Source: Costus lasius (lineage: Eukaryota; Streptophyta; Magnoliopsida; Zingiberales; Costaceae). Taken from it: a stretch of 64,000 bases of DNA. The DNA is taken from positions 61,426,018-61,490,017 of the forward strand of contig CM050453.2 in the NCBI GenBank assembly GCA_027563935.2. Direction: 5' to 3'. The stretch's first letter is position 1; each line of letters begins with the position of its first letter. The notes under the pieces were generated by a model, which did not search any database, was not told where the DNA came from, and was given only the letters and a program-made list of their open reading frames with translations. A program made the position numbers and the translations under genes. Positions 10,982 to 23,233 of the stretch are shown here, piece after piece.

Positions 10982-12676
10982 TGTTGGGGTATGCCCTTAA
11001 GGCTAATGTTTGAGGCCTTGGGATTATATTAGTATCATGTATATAAACTCTATGTTTATAAAGGCAATGGTTGTTATTCAGGTTGTTACATCATCTGCTG
11101 CAATGTGTATACTTCTGAATAATGTCTCAATGCTGTTCAGCTAGGCTGACATGCAGTATTGTCCTTAGTCGAGATATCTTGGTGAACATGAGACAGCCTT
11201 GATATGATTGAGACTAATATGTGTTCTAATCTTATAGGATGCTTCGAGCATGGAATAAGATGTAGACTCATGGGTACATTGGATGTACTGGACAGACCCT
11301 ACTAGGATATTCAATTGCTTGTCACAATGTGAATAATCCTTGTATGCAAACAAGTGGCATACTTCCTCTGACTTGAGATCACTTGTGTTTCTAAATGATG
11401 ATTGGCATTGTTTTGAGATAGTTCGATATCATTTGAAACATAATGGTTATAGACTATCTTGGATGGTGAGCATGAGTCATGTTAGGGCGCTAGTGATAGA
11501 TATAGGATTGCCGTCTCCTAGTTTGGAGTGTGATGTTCTAATGGGGCGCCTCCTGGATGAGATGATTGAGAAAGTGTATGGCCATACCCAGATGACTATG
11601 TTCATCTGATCTAATCATTCTCATCATATTGGATTTACAGGCTTGACACGCTTGTCCAATAAGAACATCCAGTGGCAAAGGAAACATGTATGTCTTGTGA
11701 AATGGATTCACACTTGTGCTGTGGTTTGGGTGTAGTCTTGGAAGACTCTTTCCTTTATATCGGGAGACAGTGATGTGTTGCTAGATACCCCTCACTGATC
11801 GTGATAACGTAAGTTATCGTTACCGACATTTAAAGGAAACCCTTAGGGTCGCACAATTTGATGATATGGCTTACTTGAGTCAGATCGTGTGGACTGAATT
11901 GTTTTGGTTCAGTTTAAAGGGATTTAATCTCTGATTGTAAGTGAGATATGGTCTGATCATGTTTGATTGATTAGGGCTTGAGATCGGTAAGCTTCGATCG
12001 AGAGAATTGATGGTAGATCGGTGAGATCAAGAGCATCAAGAGATCAACGGTTAGATCTTGAATCATTTGGTTCAGTAAGATCTAGACCATGGCTTGGGCT
12101 GATTTGACTTGGTCTTTGTACCAAATTGAAATGCATCGAATTGGCTTGAACCGGTTCACATGAGTGAACGCATGGTTCAAAGCTTGAAGGCGTTTTTGGT
12201 CGGTTATGAGATCATGGGCGCATGGCTTCATGTTTTTCTATTTTTGGAAAGTCTTGAAGGCCACTTTCAAAAAAAACGCCTCAACGCCAAAAACGCTTGC
12301 CTCTTCTCTCGATGCCCTCTCTCTCGTGTGGTGTCTTCTTCACGCCTTGGAGAGAATTCGGTGAAGCCCGAGAACAAGGAGATCTCATCCCTTCCATTCG
12401 ACAAGGATTCTTGGAGAACTTTGCTAGCACAAAGATCAACAAGGAGTAGGCGATCACATCTTGTGTGCGCATCTTTTGGAGGAGATCCCTTTCGCTCTCT
12501 ACTTCCAAGGCGCCATCCAAAGCAATGGCTATGGTATGAATATTCTTCATGCATCTTTAACAAGTTGATCATATGACAAGCATGCGATCCTAAGAAACCC
12601 TTTCCTTCCGCTTCGAAAATTTTTATCATGCGCCTAGTAGGGTTTCGCCCCCCCCCCCAAGTATAGGGGACTTTCA
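10982..12676 (+). repeat. 5' LTR of A2
   Basis: TGTTGGGGTATGCCC ... GGGGACTTTCA, including a C tract near 12648. CArG-like CTATTTTTGG is at 12238-12247 and the inverted repeat GATAAC-GTAA-GTTATC at 11803-11818. Confidence 0.95.
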
Positions 12677-12678
12677 AT

Positions 12679-12690
12679 TGGTATCAGAGC
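12679..12690 (+). other. primer binding site of A2
   Basis: TGGTATCAGAGC, exact initiator-Met-type PBS, two bases after the LTR. Confidence 0.95.
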
Positions 12691-14518
12691 CGCATGTTGC
12701 TATGTTCATATGATTTCTTGACATTGTGTGATCCTTGTTTGCTCAAATGTTTAGATCTAAAGGTTACATGCGAAACTACATAATATGCGAAAATTGTTTA
12801 TGTTGGTTGGCGAAAATACATGCTTATCTTAGATGTATTCTTTCTCCTTCGCGCATGTATGTTGTTTGGCGCATCTTGTTGTTTTTATAAAACCTTCTCT
12901 TGCGCGCATACACTAGATCTAAGTGGCGCCTACTTGAAAAACTTAGACGGGTTATTAGGGTTGATGTCATCGTCTAGTTAAGATCCAACCAGTTTGATCA
13001 GACCATCTGACAGCCTAGATGGGTCGACCAGATGGCACCTGTGCGCTAGCACGAGGTGGCTATAGGTCGACTGCAGACAGGCGTGTAGCGATGTCTAGTT
13101 GAGACAATAAGTGAACGCTCTTGAGTTAGGCCCGGGGTCACACCCGCTTGCCAGAACTCATGAAGGTTGTTCAGCCCTTTGCGCATGCATGGTTGACCAT
13201 TAGGTCAGCTCAAGTCAGTTACGACTTGGTGCATGCAAGGGCAGTGGATCTGACTAGGTATGATGAGTGGATCCCTATTAATGAACCATTGTAAGGTAGT
13301 AGGGCTAATAAGGAAAATAAAATTGATGCCAATGGGTTTTCGAAAATTTTATTTTCTGATTTGGATCACATGATCACATGATGAATGTATACCATATTGC
13401 TTGTTTATTTAATCTTATGTGGGCTGCCTATTTAATGTGTGCTATGCTGGGGCCTGCGTGCCTAGATTAAAATTGTAAATTAATATTTATTGTGATCTGC
13501 GCATCACATTTTAATTAATTTATAAAGTGTAATTGACCTGCGTGTCATTCTTGTCTAGATAGATTGAAATGTAATTTTAATCAGACAAGAGCACAGAGCA
13601 CACTTGGCAGAGGCGCATGCAGCAGTGGCTTGACCAGGTGGGAGGTCCAAGGTTCGACTCTGGGACAAGCGCATTTACCTGGTGGGCGCACCTGAGCTGC
13701 AGTGGGCACTTGGGCCCTGGGTTGGGCCAGATGAGATGCAAAAGACCCATCAAGAGCTCAAGTGAAGACTTAAGATAAATTAAGGTCTTACCTAGGCTTA
13801 TGGGCTTTTACCACATAAGATCAGCATGCTTTCTATTTATTGTTTATATAATTAGAATTGCATGATTTAATCTTCTGCTATCACCATAGGGTTTGCATGA
13901 TAGTTAAGAAGATAAAAAGACCGTTAAAATCCAACGCTAAAATATCAAGCACGATAGCCTTCTGACGCGAAACCTCACTGTTCTGACTATCGTTGGGGCC
14001 GTGTTGTACCCACTCAGTGGGCACGCCCATCTATCTTCAGACGGTGTGTGATTACACCTGCGTGTTACAGGGAAGGGATTTATCGCTTCTCGTTGCTCAG
14101 CATAGCACGTGGTGGACCAGGGAGTAGGTCGGGTCAGCTTGACCATGTAGGCTACATATGTGGCGCATATGGTAGCTATATGGAGGCAGCCATCTGTGGG
14201 ATCAGAGACTGTGTTGTACCAACTCAGTTGGCACAGTCTGCTGGATTGCCCGGATGAAGGGGAATCGCACGGGTTGGCGATTGGCAGGGATTGCTTACCA
14301 GAGATTAGTGCTTGTACTCTCTGTGCATCTTATCTTGCCTGAGCGGGACGCGGAGACCAAGTATGAAATTTGGATCCCATCTCACTAAAAGAGTTTTACT
14401 CTTTCGGGCTGTTTTGCTGGATTTTTCAGCCAGATAAAATAGTGAGAAAAGAATCATTCTTAAGTCCTGAATTGATTCTCACATTGATACTGACCTTACT
14501 GTTCTTGCATTGTTGTAG
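12691..14518 (+). other. A2 5' leader with structured 3' part
   Basis: About 1.8 kb without coding potential. It contains the tRNA-like block (B-box 13651-13660). The last 550 bases hold hairpins: CGTG + bulge TTGTA + CCCAC-TCA-GTGGG + CACG at 14000-14025; GACTGTG + bulge TTGTA + CCAAC-TCA-GTTGG + CACAGTC at 14207-14238; CTTGC-CTGA-GCGGG near 14335-14347; AAAGAGT-TTT-ACTCTTT at 14388-14404; GGCTG/CAGCC at 14407-14431. It ends in TTGTTGTAG (in-frame TAG 14516-14518), resembling a 3' splice site. Confidence 0.75.
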
Positions 14519-17500
14519 ATTACTGCAGCAACGAACACCACGAATTTCAATGTGCGATCCCTACTGGAAAGGGAGAAGTTTGCTGGACCGAACTTCTCAG
14601 ACTGGTACGGACACCTTAAGATTGTTCTTAAGGCTGAGAGGAAGCTGTATGTCCTCGAGACGGCTATACCGCCTCAACCCGCTGCGAACGCCGCAAGGGC
14701 GGTTCGGGATGCCTATGAGAAGCATGTCAATGATAGCATTGATGTCGCTTGCCTGATGCTTGCGTCTATGACGCCAGAGTTGCAGCGTCAGCATGAGGAT
14801 CTATCTGCTATACAAATTATAGCAAACCTCAAGCTGCTGTATGCTGCACAGGCTAGGACTGAACGCTACAATTTGACTAAGCTTTTCTTTCAGAGCAAAC
14901 TGGCTGAAGGGAGTCCAGTGGGAGCTCACGTACTCAAGATGATTGGGTACAAGGAGGCTCTTGAGAAACTGGGACATACCATCAATCAGGAGCTTGCTTT
15001 AGACATTATCCTGCAGTCTCTTCCGGCTACTTTTGATCCGTTCATCATTAATTTTAATATGAACAAGATCGACTGTACCCCGGCAGAGTTGCTGAATATG
15101 CTCTTGACTACAGAGTTGACTCTAAAGGGAAAGCCTTCATCCTCTGTCTTGATTGTTTCTTCAAGGAACAAGAAGAAAGGGAAGAAGGGCAAAGCCCCTG
15201 TTAAGAGCTACAGCAAGGCTCTGAAACAAAAGGTTAAGCGGTCGAAGGAATATAGATGTCTCCACTGTGGCCAGCTGGGTCACTGGAAAAAGGACTGTAA
15301 AGCGCTCCAAGGAGACAAGAAGGGAAGTTTTGCTTCTGGCTCAGGTATTTTTGTGACTGAAGTCATGATATCTTCTTCTTCTATATCATGGGTGTTGGAC
15401 ACTGCATGTGGAGTTCACATTTGTTCAAATGTACAGGAACTCAAGAGAAGAAGACAGGTGGGACAGCATGAGGTGGACCTACGAGTTGGAAACGGGGCAC
15501 GGGTTGCTGCTGTTGCTATAGGCATTTATTACATCTCTTTACCATCTGGACTTGTATTGGAACTTGACAATTGTTATTTTGTACCAAGCATTACGAAAAA
15601 TATTATCTCTATTCCTGCTCTTGTCAGGAAAGGGTTTTCCTTTGAATGCAATATTTCAAAGTGTATTATTTCTTCTGATAATATTGTTTATGCTACTGGG
15701 TCGATTAACAATGGGTTATTCATGTTGGACATGGAATGTTCTATACAAAATATTGATATTAAGAAAGCCAAGTTTGCTGATGACAGCACCTTGCTATGGC
15801 ATAGTCGTTTAGGCCATATTAACAAGAAGCGCATTAAGCGGTTGCATGATAATGGACTACTGGGATCATTCTCCTATGAGGAGCTTGATACATGCAAAGC
15901 TTGTTTAATGGGTAAAATGACGAAAGCTCCTTTTTCTAAGAAAGGTTAAAGGGCTTCAGGTTTACTTGACCTTATACACAGTGATGTGTGTGGGCCATTT
16001 AGTAAACATGCCAGAGGTGGCTATTCGTACTTCATTACCTTTACTGATGATTTCAGTAGATATGGGTATGTCTATCTAATGAGACATAAAAGTGAATCTT
16101 TTGACAAGTTCAAAGAGTTCAAGAATGAAGTACAGAATCAGCTAGGCCGAAATATCAAGGCACTTCGTTCAGATCGAGGTGGTGAATACTTGAGTCGAGA
16201 GTTTACTGACTATCTGAAGGAGTGTGGGATTATCTCACAGCTCACTCCGCCAGGAACACCGCAATGGAATGGTGTGTCCGAAAGGAGGAACAGAACCTTA
16301 CTGGATATGGTTCGTTCTATGATGAGTCAGGCTACTCTACCTTACTCCTTTTGGGGATTTGCACTGGAAACAGCTGCAAAGGTACTAAACCGAGTGCCAT
16401 CCAAGGCAGTTTCAAAGACGCCATATGAGTTATGGTATGGGAAACAGCCGAGCTTGACATTTATCAAGATCTGGGGTTGCGAGGATTATGTCAAAAAGCT
16501 CGCCTCTGGGAAACTGGAAAGCAGATCTGAGAAATGTATCTTTGTCGGTTACCCTAAGGAAACTAAGGGTTATTATTTCTACGATCCCAAGGAGAACAAG
16601 GTATTTGTTGCTCGGACGGCTATTTTTCTTGAGAAGGAAGTTCTTCTGCAAGAAGCCAGTGGGAGAGAAATAAAGCTGGATGAGAATCCAGAAGAAGGAC
16701 AAAGTTGTCAAGCACAGTTGGATGAGCCTGAGCCAGTAGATCAGGTTACTGAACAACCTGAGGCTCAGATATCACGGGAATCGCGTAGATCGGGAAGGAT
16801 CCGTCGACAGCCTGAGCGCTATGACGGAGTCTACATCATTGATGATGAACCCCTCACTTATGCGGATGCGGTCAGTGGACCGGAATCAGCGAGATGGCTT
16901 GAAGCTATGCGAGCCGAGATGGACTCCATGTCAGATAACCAAGTCTGGGATTTGGTTGATCCGCCTCCGGGAGTAATCCCTATAGGCTGTAAATGGATCT
17001 TCAAGAAGAAGATTGACATGGATGGTAACGTGGTTACCTATAAAGGCAGGCTAGTTGCGAAAGGTTTCAAACAAATCTACGGGATAGATTATGATGAAAC
17101 TTTCTCTCCTGTAGCTATGTTTAAGTCTATTCGGATTATTCTCGCGATAGCAGCATATTATGATTATGAGATCTGGCAGATGGATGTGAAGACTGCTTTC
17201 CTTAATGGAAAACTGGATGAGGATGTGTATATGACACAACCTAAAGGTTTCACTAATCCATCAGATCGTCATAAAATATGCAAGTTAAAGAAGTCCATTT
17301 ATGGACTTAAGCAAGCATCAAGAAGCTGGAATATTCGTTTTGATGAATCAATCTGTGAGTTTGGTTTCATCAAGAATGAAGACGACCCGTGTGTATATAA
17401 GAGGTTTAGTGGGAGCGTAATCACTTTCCTAGTCCTCTACGTCGATGATATCTTGATCATTGGAAACGATATTCCTAAACTGCATGCGGTTAAGGCATGG

Positions 17501-18421
17501 TTAAGAAAATGTTTCCAGATGAAAGATTTAGGAGAAGCAGCCTATGTATTAGGTGTGAAGATCTACAGAGATAGATCTAAGAGGCTTCTCGGGCTGTGCC
17601 AGAGTACTTACATCGATAAAGTCCTGGAGAGATTTCATTTAGAGAATTCTAAAAGAGGATATCTTCCAGTCAGACATGGTCTAAATCTTTCGAAGAGTCA
17701 GTGTCCACAAACACAGACTGAGAAAGATGAAATGGACAATACGCCTTATGCTTCGGCTATTGGGTCCATTATGTATGCGATGTTGTGTACTCGCCTAGAC
17801 GTTGCTTACGGGTTAAGCGTGACCAGTCGATTCCAAAGTAATCCAGGGCAGGCACACTGGATTGCAGTCAAGAACATATTGAAATATCTGCGGAGGACCA
17901 AAGATATGTTCTTAGTATATGGTGGTCAGGAAGAACTCAGTATTGAAGGATATACTGACGCTTCGTTCCAATCTGACCAGGATGATTTCCGATCGCAATC
18001 AGGCTATGTTTTTAGCTTGAATGGAGGAGCAGTGGTGTGGAAAAGTTTCAAACAATCAATTGTTGCTGATTCCACAACAGAAGCCGAGTATGTTGTAGCC
18101 TCGGAAGCATCCAAGGAGGCAGTGTGGATTCGTAAGTTCGTTCAGGAACTTGGTGTTGTTCCTTCAAGTGCATATCCTTTGGTTATCTTCTATGATAACA
18201 CTGGAGCTATAGCACAAGCAAAGGAACCACGGTCGCACCAGAAGTCCAAGCACATACAGAGACGGTTTCACTTGATCCGGGAGATCATTGATCGTGGCGA
18301 GATCAAAGTTTGCAAGGTTCATACAGATGACAATCTAGCTGACCCGCTTACTAAGCCTCTGGCGCAGCAGAAGCATGAGAAGCATTGTAATAATATGGGT
18401 TTGAGATTTCTCAACCATTAG
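14519..18421 (+). pseudogene. A2 gag-pol with one nonsense codon
   Basis: Single copia polyprotein frame in the order Gag, protease, integrase, RT, RNase H. The zinc knuckle CLHCGQLGHWKKDC is intact, protease reads DTACG, integrase has HHCC and DDE residues, RT has YVDD, and RNase H has TDAS, TEAEY and YDNTGA. One TAA (15947-15949, CAA in A3) interrupts the integrase N terminus; the same frame then continues to the normal end at 18421. There is no ATG at the position used by A3: the codon there is ACG. The frame is open back to 14519 only, so initiation is unclear. Close relative of the A3 protein. Confidence 0.93.
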
Positions 18422-18430
18422 ATTAAGTGC

Positions 18431-18440
18431 AAGTGGGAGA
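18431..18440 (+). other. polypurine tract of A2
   Basis: AAGTGGGAGA, one base before the 3' LTR; the same tract precedes the 3' LTRs of A3 and B. Confidence 0.85.
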
Positions 18441-18441
18441 T

Positions 18442-20135
18442 TGTTGGGGTATACCCTTAAGGCTAATGTTTGAGGCCTTGGGATTATATCAGTATCATGT
18501 ATAAACTCAATGTTTATAAAGGCAATGGTTGTTATTCAGGTTGTTACATTATCTGCTGCAATATGTATACTTCTGAATAATGTCTCAATGCTGTTCAGCT
18601 TGGCTGATATGCAGTTTTGTCCTTAGTCAAGATATCTTGGTGAACATGAGACAGCCTTGATATGATTAAGACTAATATGTGTTCTAATCTTATAGGATGC
18701 TTCGAGCATGGAATAAGATGTAGACTCATGGGTACATTGGATGTACTGGACAGACCCTACTAGGATATTCAATTGCTTGTCACAATGTGAATAATCCTTG
18801 TATGCAAACAAGTGGCATACTTCCTCTGACTTGAGATCACTTGTGTTTCTAAATGATGATTGGCATTGTTTTGAGATAGTTCGATATCATTTGAAACATA
18901 ATGGTTATAGACTATCTTGGATGGTGAGCATGAGTCATGTTAGGGCGCTAGTGATAGATATAGGATTGCCGTCTCCTAGTTTGGAGTGTGATGTTCTAAT
19001 GGGGCCCCTCCTGGATGAGATGATTGAGAAAGTGTATGGCCATACCCAGATGACTATGTTCATCTGATCTAATCATTCTCATCATATTGGATTTACAGGC
19101 TTGACACGCTTGTCCAATAAGAACATCCAGTGGCAAAGGAAACATGTATGTCTTGTGAAATGGATTCACACTTGTGTTGTGGTTTGGGTGTAGTCTTGGA
19201 AGACTCTTTCCTTTATATCGGGAGACAGTGATGTGTTGCTAGATACCCCTCACTGATCGTGATAACGTAAGTTATCGTTACCGACATTTAAAGGAAACCC
19301 TTAGGGTCGCACAATTTGATGATATGGCTTACTTGAGTCAGATCGTGTGGACTGAATTGTTTTGGTTCAGTTTAAAGGGATTTAATCTCTGATTGTAAGT
19401 GAGATCTGGTCTGATCATGTTTGATTGATTAGGGCTTGAGATCGGTAAGCTTCGATCGAGAGAATTGATGGTAGATCGGTGAGATCAAGAGCATCAAGAG
19501 ATCAACGGTTAGATCTTGAATCATTTGGTTCAGTAAGATCTAGACCATGGCTTGGGCTGATTTGACTTGGTCTTTGTACCAAATTGAAATGCATCGAATT
19601 GGCTTGAACCGGTTCACATGAGTGAACGCATGGTTCAAAGCTTGAAGGCGTTTTTGGTCGGTTATGAGATCATGGGCGCATGGCTTCATGTTTTTCTATT
19701 TTTGGAAAGTCATGAAGGCCGCTTTCGAAAAAAACGCCTCAACGCCAAAAACGCTTGCCTCTTCTCTCGACGCCCTCTCTCTCGTGTGGTGTCTTCTTCA
19801 CGCCTTGGAGAGAATTCGGTGAAGCCCGAGAACAAGGAGATCTCATCCCTTCCATTCGACAAGGATTCTTGGAGAACTTTGCTAGCACAAAGATCAACAA
19901 GGAGTAGGCGATCACATCTTGTGTGCGCATCTTTTGGAGGAGATCCCTTTCGCTCTCTACTTCCAAGGCGCCATCCAAAGCAATGGCTATGGTATGAATA
20001 TTCTTCATGCATCTTTAACAAGTTGATCATATGACAAGCATGCGATCCTAAGAAACCCTTTCCTTCCGCTTCGAAAATTTTTATCATGCGCCTAGTAGGG
20101 TTTCGCCCCCCCCCCCCAAGTATAGGGGACTTTCA
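18442..20135 (+). repeat. 3' LTR of A2
   Basis: TGTTGGGGTATACCC ... GGGGACTTTCA, 1694 bp, with a C tract one base longer than in the 5' LTR. CArG-like motif at 19696-19705. Confidence 0.95.
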
Positions 20136-23100
20136 TTTATGTTACAGAAGTCAATCTTTCTACTTCTATGTCATGGGTACTGGATACCGCATGTGGAGCT
20201 CATATTTGTACAAATATGTAGGGGCTCAAGAGAAGTAGATCGGTACGGCCTGGAGAGATTGACCTACGAGTTGGAAACGGGGCACAGGTTGCTGCTGTTG
20301 CTCTAGGAGCTTTGACTCTCTCCCTGCCTTCTGGACTTCAATTAGAATTAGATAATTGCTATTATGTACCTTCGCTTACTAAGAACATTGTATCCATTCC
20401 TTGCTTAGCAAAGAAGGGATTTAAATTTGAAATAAATAAGAACTCTTGTTCTTTTTCATTTGCAAATATGTTCTATGGGAAGGGTACTTTGTGCAATGGT
20501 CTATATATCTTGGATATGGAAAATTCTGTATATAACATAAAAGGACCAAACTGAGTGGTTCAGTTGGTGCTTTCCTTTGGCATTGTCGATTAGCTCATAT
20601 AAACAAGAATCGCATCCAACAACTCCAAGCAAATGGATTGTTAGATTCAAGTTCCTTGGAGGAATTTGATAATTGTGAACCTTGTTTATTAGGGAAAATG
20701 ACAAAAGCGCCCTTCACCAAGGTTGGTGAGAGTACAGGAGGTTTATTAGATCTCATACATACTGATGTGTGTGGGCCTTTTAATAAACAAGCCAGAGGAA
20801 GGTACAACTACTTCATCACGTTTACTGATGACTTCAGTTGATATGGTTATGTCTATCTGATGAGACATAAGTTTGAATCCTTTGAGAAATTTAAGGAGTT
20901 TATACATGAAGTAGAGAACCAGCTTGGTAGATCCATTAAGACTCTTCGATCAGATCGTGGTGGAGAGTACCTAAGCGGTGAGTTCTTTGACTATCTGAGA
21001 GAGTGTGGGATCATATCCCAACTCACTCCTCTTGGAACAACTCAATGGAATGGTGTGTCTGAAAGGGGAAATCAAACTCTGTTGGACATGGTTCGGTGTA
21101 TGATGAGTCATGCAACTCTACCTCCCTCATTCTGGGGACATGCACTAGAGACAGCTTCTCTAATACTGAATAACGTTCCATTGAAGGGTGTCTCAAAGAT
21201 TCCATACGAGGTATGGAGTAGGAGACGCCCTGACTTATCTTTTATCATGATCTGGGGATGTGAGGCTTATGTCAAACGTCAAGATTCTAGCAAACTAGAT
21301 CCTAGATCTAATAAATGCATGTTTGTGTGGTACCCTAAGGAAACTAAGGTTACTAATTCTATGTTACCACTGAGAACAATATTTTTATTGCTCGGGGTGC
21401 TGTCTCTCTAGAGAAAGAATTTCTCATGAAAGAAGTTAGTGGGACGAAGTTTGACTTGGACGAGGTCCAAGTGCAACCACAAGACACAGAGATGGAACTT
21501 GAGCCACCTGCACCGGTTACTGGGCTACCTGAGGCTCAGACACAGGCCCCATGTTGGTCTGGGAGGATTTATCGTGTACTTGAGAGGTATGGGTCGCTGT
21601 TGATCCAACACGACGGGATCTTCATCATTGAGGATGAACCTAGGACCTATGATGAGGCGGTCAGTGGACCGGACTCCGAGAGATGGCTTGACGCCATGCG
21701 ATCCGAGATGGATTCCATGTCGGCTAACCAAGTCTGGGATTTGGTTGAGCTACCTGATGGGGTAAAACCCATAGGGTGTAAATGGGTCTTCAAAAAGGAA
21801 GACTGACATGGATGGAAATATAGTTACCTATACGGGTAGACTAGTGGCTAAAGGATTTAAACAAGTCCATGGGGTGGACTATGATGAAACCTTCTCGCCA
21901 GTTGCCATGATTAAATGTATTCGGATTCTGCTTGCTATAGCTGCATATCATGACTATGAGATATGGCAGATGGATGTGAAGACAACGTTCCTTAACGGGA
22001 AGCTAGCTGAGGATGTGTATATGACACAACCTGATGGCTTCGTCCATCCTGCAGAGGCCAATAAGGTCTGCAGGCTAAAGAGATCCATCTATGGATTAAA
22101 GCAAGCATCTCGAAGTTGGAATCTTCGATTTGATGAAGCTGTGATAGATTATGGCTTTATCAAAAGTGAAGATGACGCCTGTGTATACAAAAAATTCAGT
22201 GGGAGCTTGGTGACTTTTCTGGTCTTGTATGTCGATGACATACTGCTCATCGGAAACGACATCCCTAGCCTTCAAGCTGTGAAGACATGGTTAGGGAAGT
22301 GTTTCAAGATGAAGGACTTAGGGGAGGCCGCCTATATTCTAGGCGTGAGGATCTACCGAGATAGATCCAAGAGGCTCCTGGCCCTAAGTCAGAGTACTTA
22401 CATTGATAAGGTCCTGGAGAGGTTCAACTTGGAGCAATCTAAGAAAGGATGCCATCCAGTAAGACATGGCCTTACTCTCTCAAAGAGCTAGTGTCCTACA
22501 ACACAGGCTGAGAGGGATGACATGAGTCGAATTCCTTATGCTTCGGCAGTAGGATCGATCATGTATGCAATGTTGTGTACTAGACCAGATGTGGCATATG
22601 CTGTAAGCATAACCAGCCGATACCAATCCAATCCAGGTCTACAGCACTGGGTGGCTGTAAAGAACATCCTAAAGTATCTGAGAAGAACGAAGGATTTGTT
22701 CTTGGTCTATGGAGGACAAGAAGAGCTCAGTATGCAGGGGCTATACTGATGCATCGTTCCAGTCTGACCCTGACGACTTTAGATCGCAGGCTGGCTATGT
22801 GTTCAAGATAAATGGAGGCGCTGTATGCTGGATGAGCTTCAAGCAATCCACCATAGCAGATTCTACAACCGAGGCTGAGTATGTGGCCGCTTCTGAGGCA
22901 GCCAAGGAAGCCGTTTGGATAAGGAAGTTCTTATGTGATCTTTAGGTGGTCCCTAGTGCAATCGATCCCATTGAAATCTACTATGACAACAATGGAGCAA
23001 TTGCACAAGCCAAGGAACCACGGTCTCATCAAAGATCCAAACACATACTCAGAAGATTTCACCTGATTAGAGAGATCATTGACAGAGGTGATGTCAAGAT

Positions 23101-23212
23101 TAGCAGAGTTGACACAGAGAACAATCTGGCAGACCCATTGACCAAGGCTTTGGCGCAGCAGAAGCATGATGGTCACGCTAGAGATATGGGGTTGAGATTC
23201 CTCAACTTCTAG
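20136..23212 (+). pseudogene. family B protease-integrase-RT-RNase H, decayed
   Basis: Continuation of the B gag at 10454 after the A2 insertion. Protease begins near 20140 with DTACG; the integrase finger, both Asp motifs and Glu (GVSERGN) are present; RT has YVDD near 22230; RNase H ends at 23212. In-frame stops: TAG 20219-20221, TGA near 20839, TAG near 22489 and TAG near 22943. Frame changes fall near 20537 (about 7-bp loss relative to copy 1), 21340-21420, 21800 and 22735. The protein cannot be made as one product, so B is a non-coding relic. Residue-level relation to the 8256-9814 copy shows the same family. Confidence 0.92.
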
Positions 23213-23222
23213 GTCTTAGTGC

Positions 23223-23232
23223 AAGTGGGAGA
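23223..23232 (+). other. polypurine tract of element B
   Basis: AAGTGGGAGA directly before the 3' LTR of B. Confidence 0.8.
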
Positions 23233-23233
23233 T

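Larger units (their letters stand above)
10982..20135 (+). mobile_element. complete Ty1/copia element A2 (9154 bp)
   Basis: Two family A LTRs (1695 and 1694 bp), PBS, leader, gag-pol, polypurine tract, and a perfect 5-bp TSD TTTAT at 10977-10981 and 20136-20140. The LTRs differ by roughly 17 substitutions plus small indels by eye, about 1%, so insertion is recent but clearly older than A3. It sits inside the gag-protease junction of element B. Confidence 0.95.

Noticed and set aside
12160..12576. 138-codon frame, repeated at 19618-20034
   Set aside because: Lies wholly inside LTR A in both places; composition follows the CTCTCTCG-rich LTR and no domain is recognisable.
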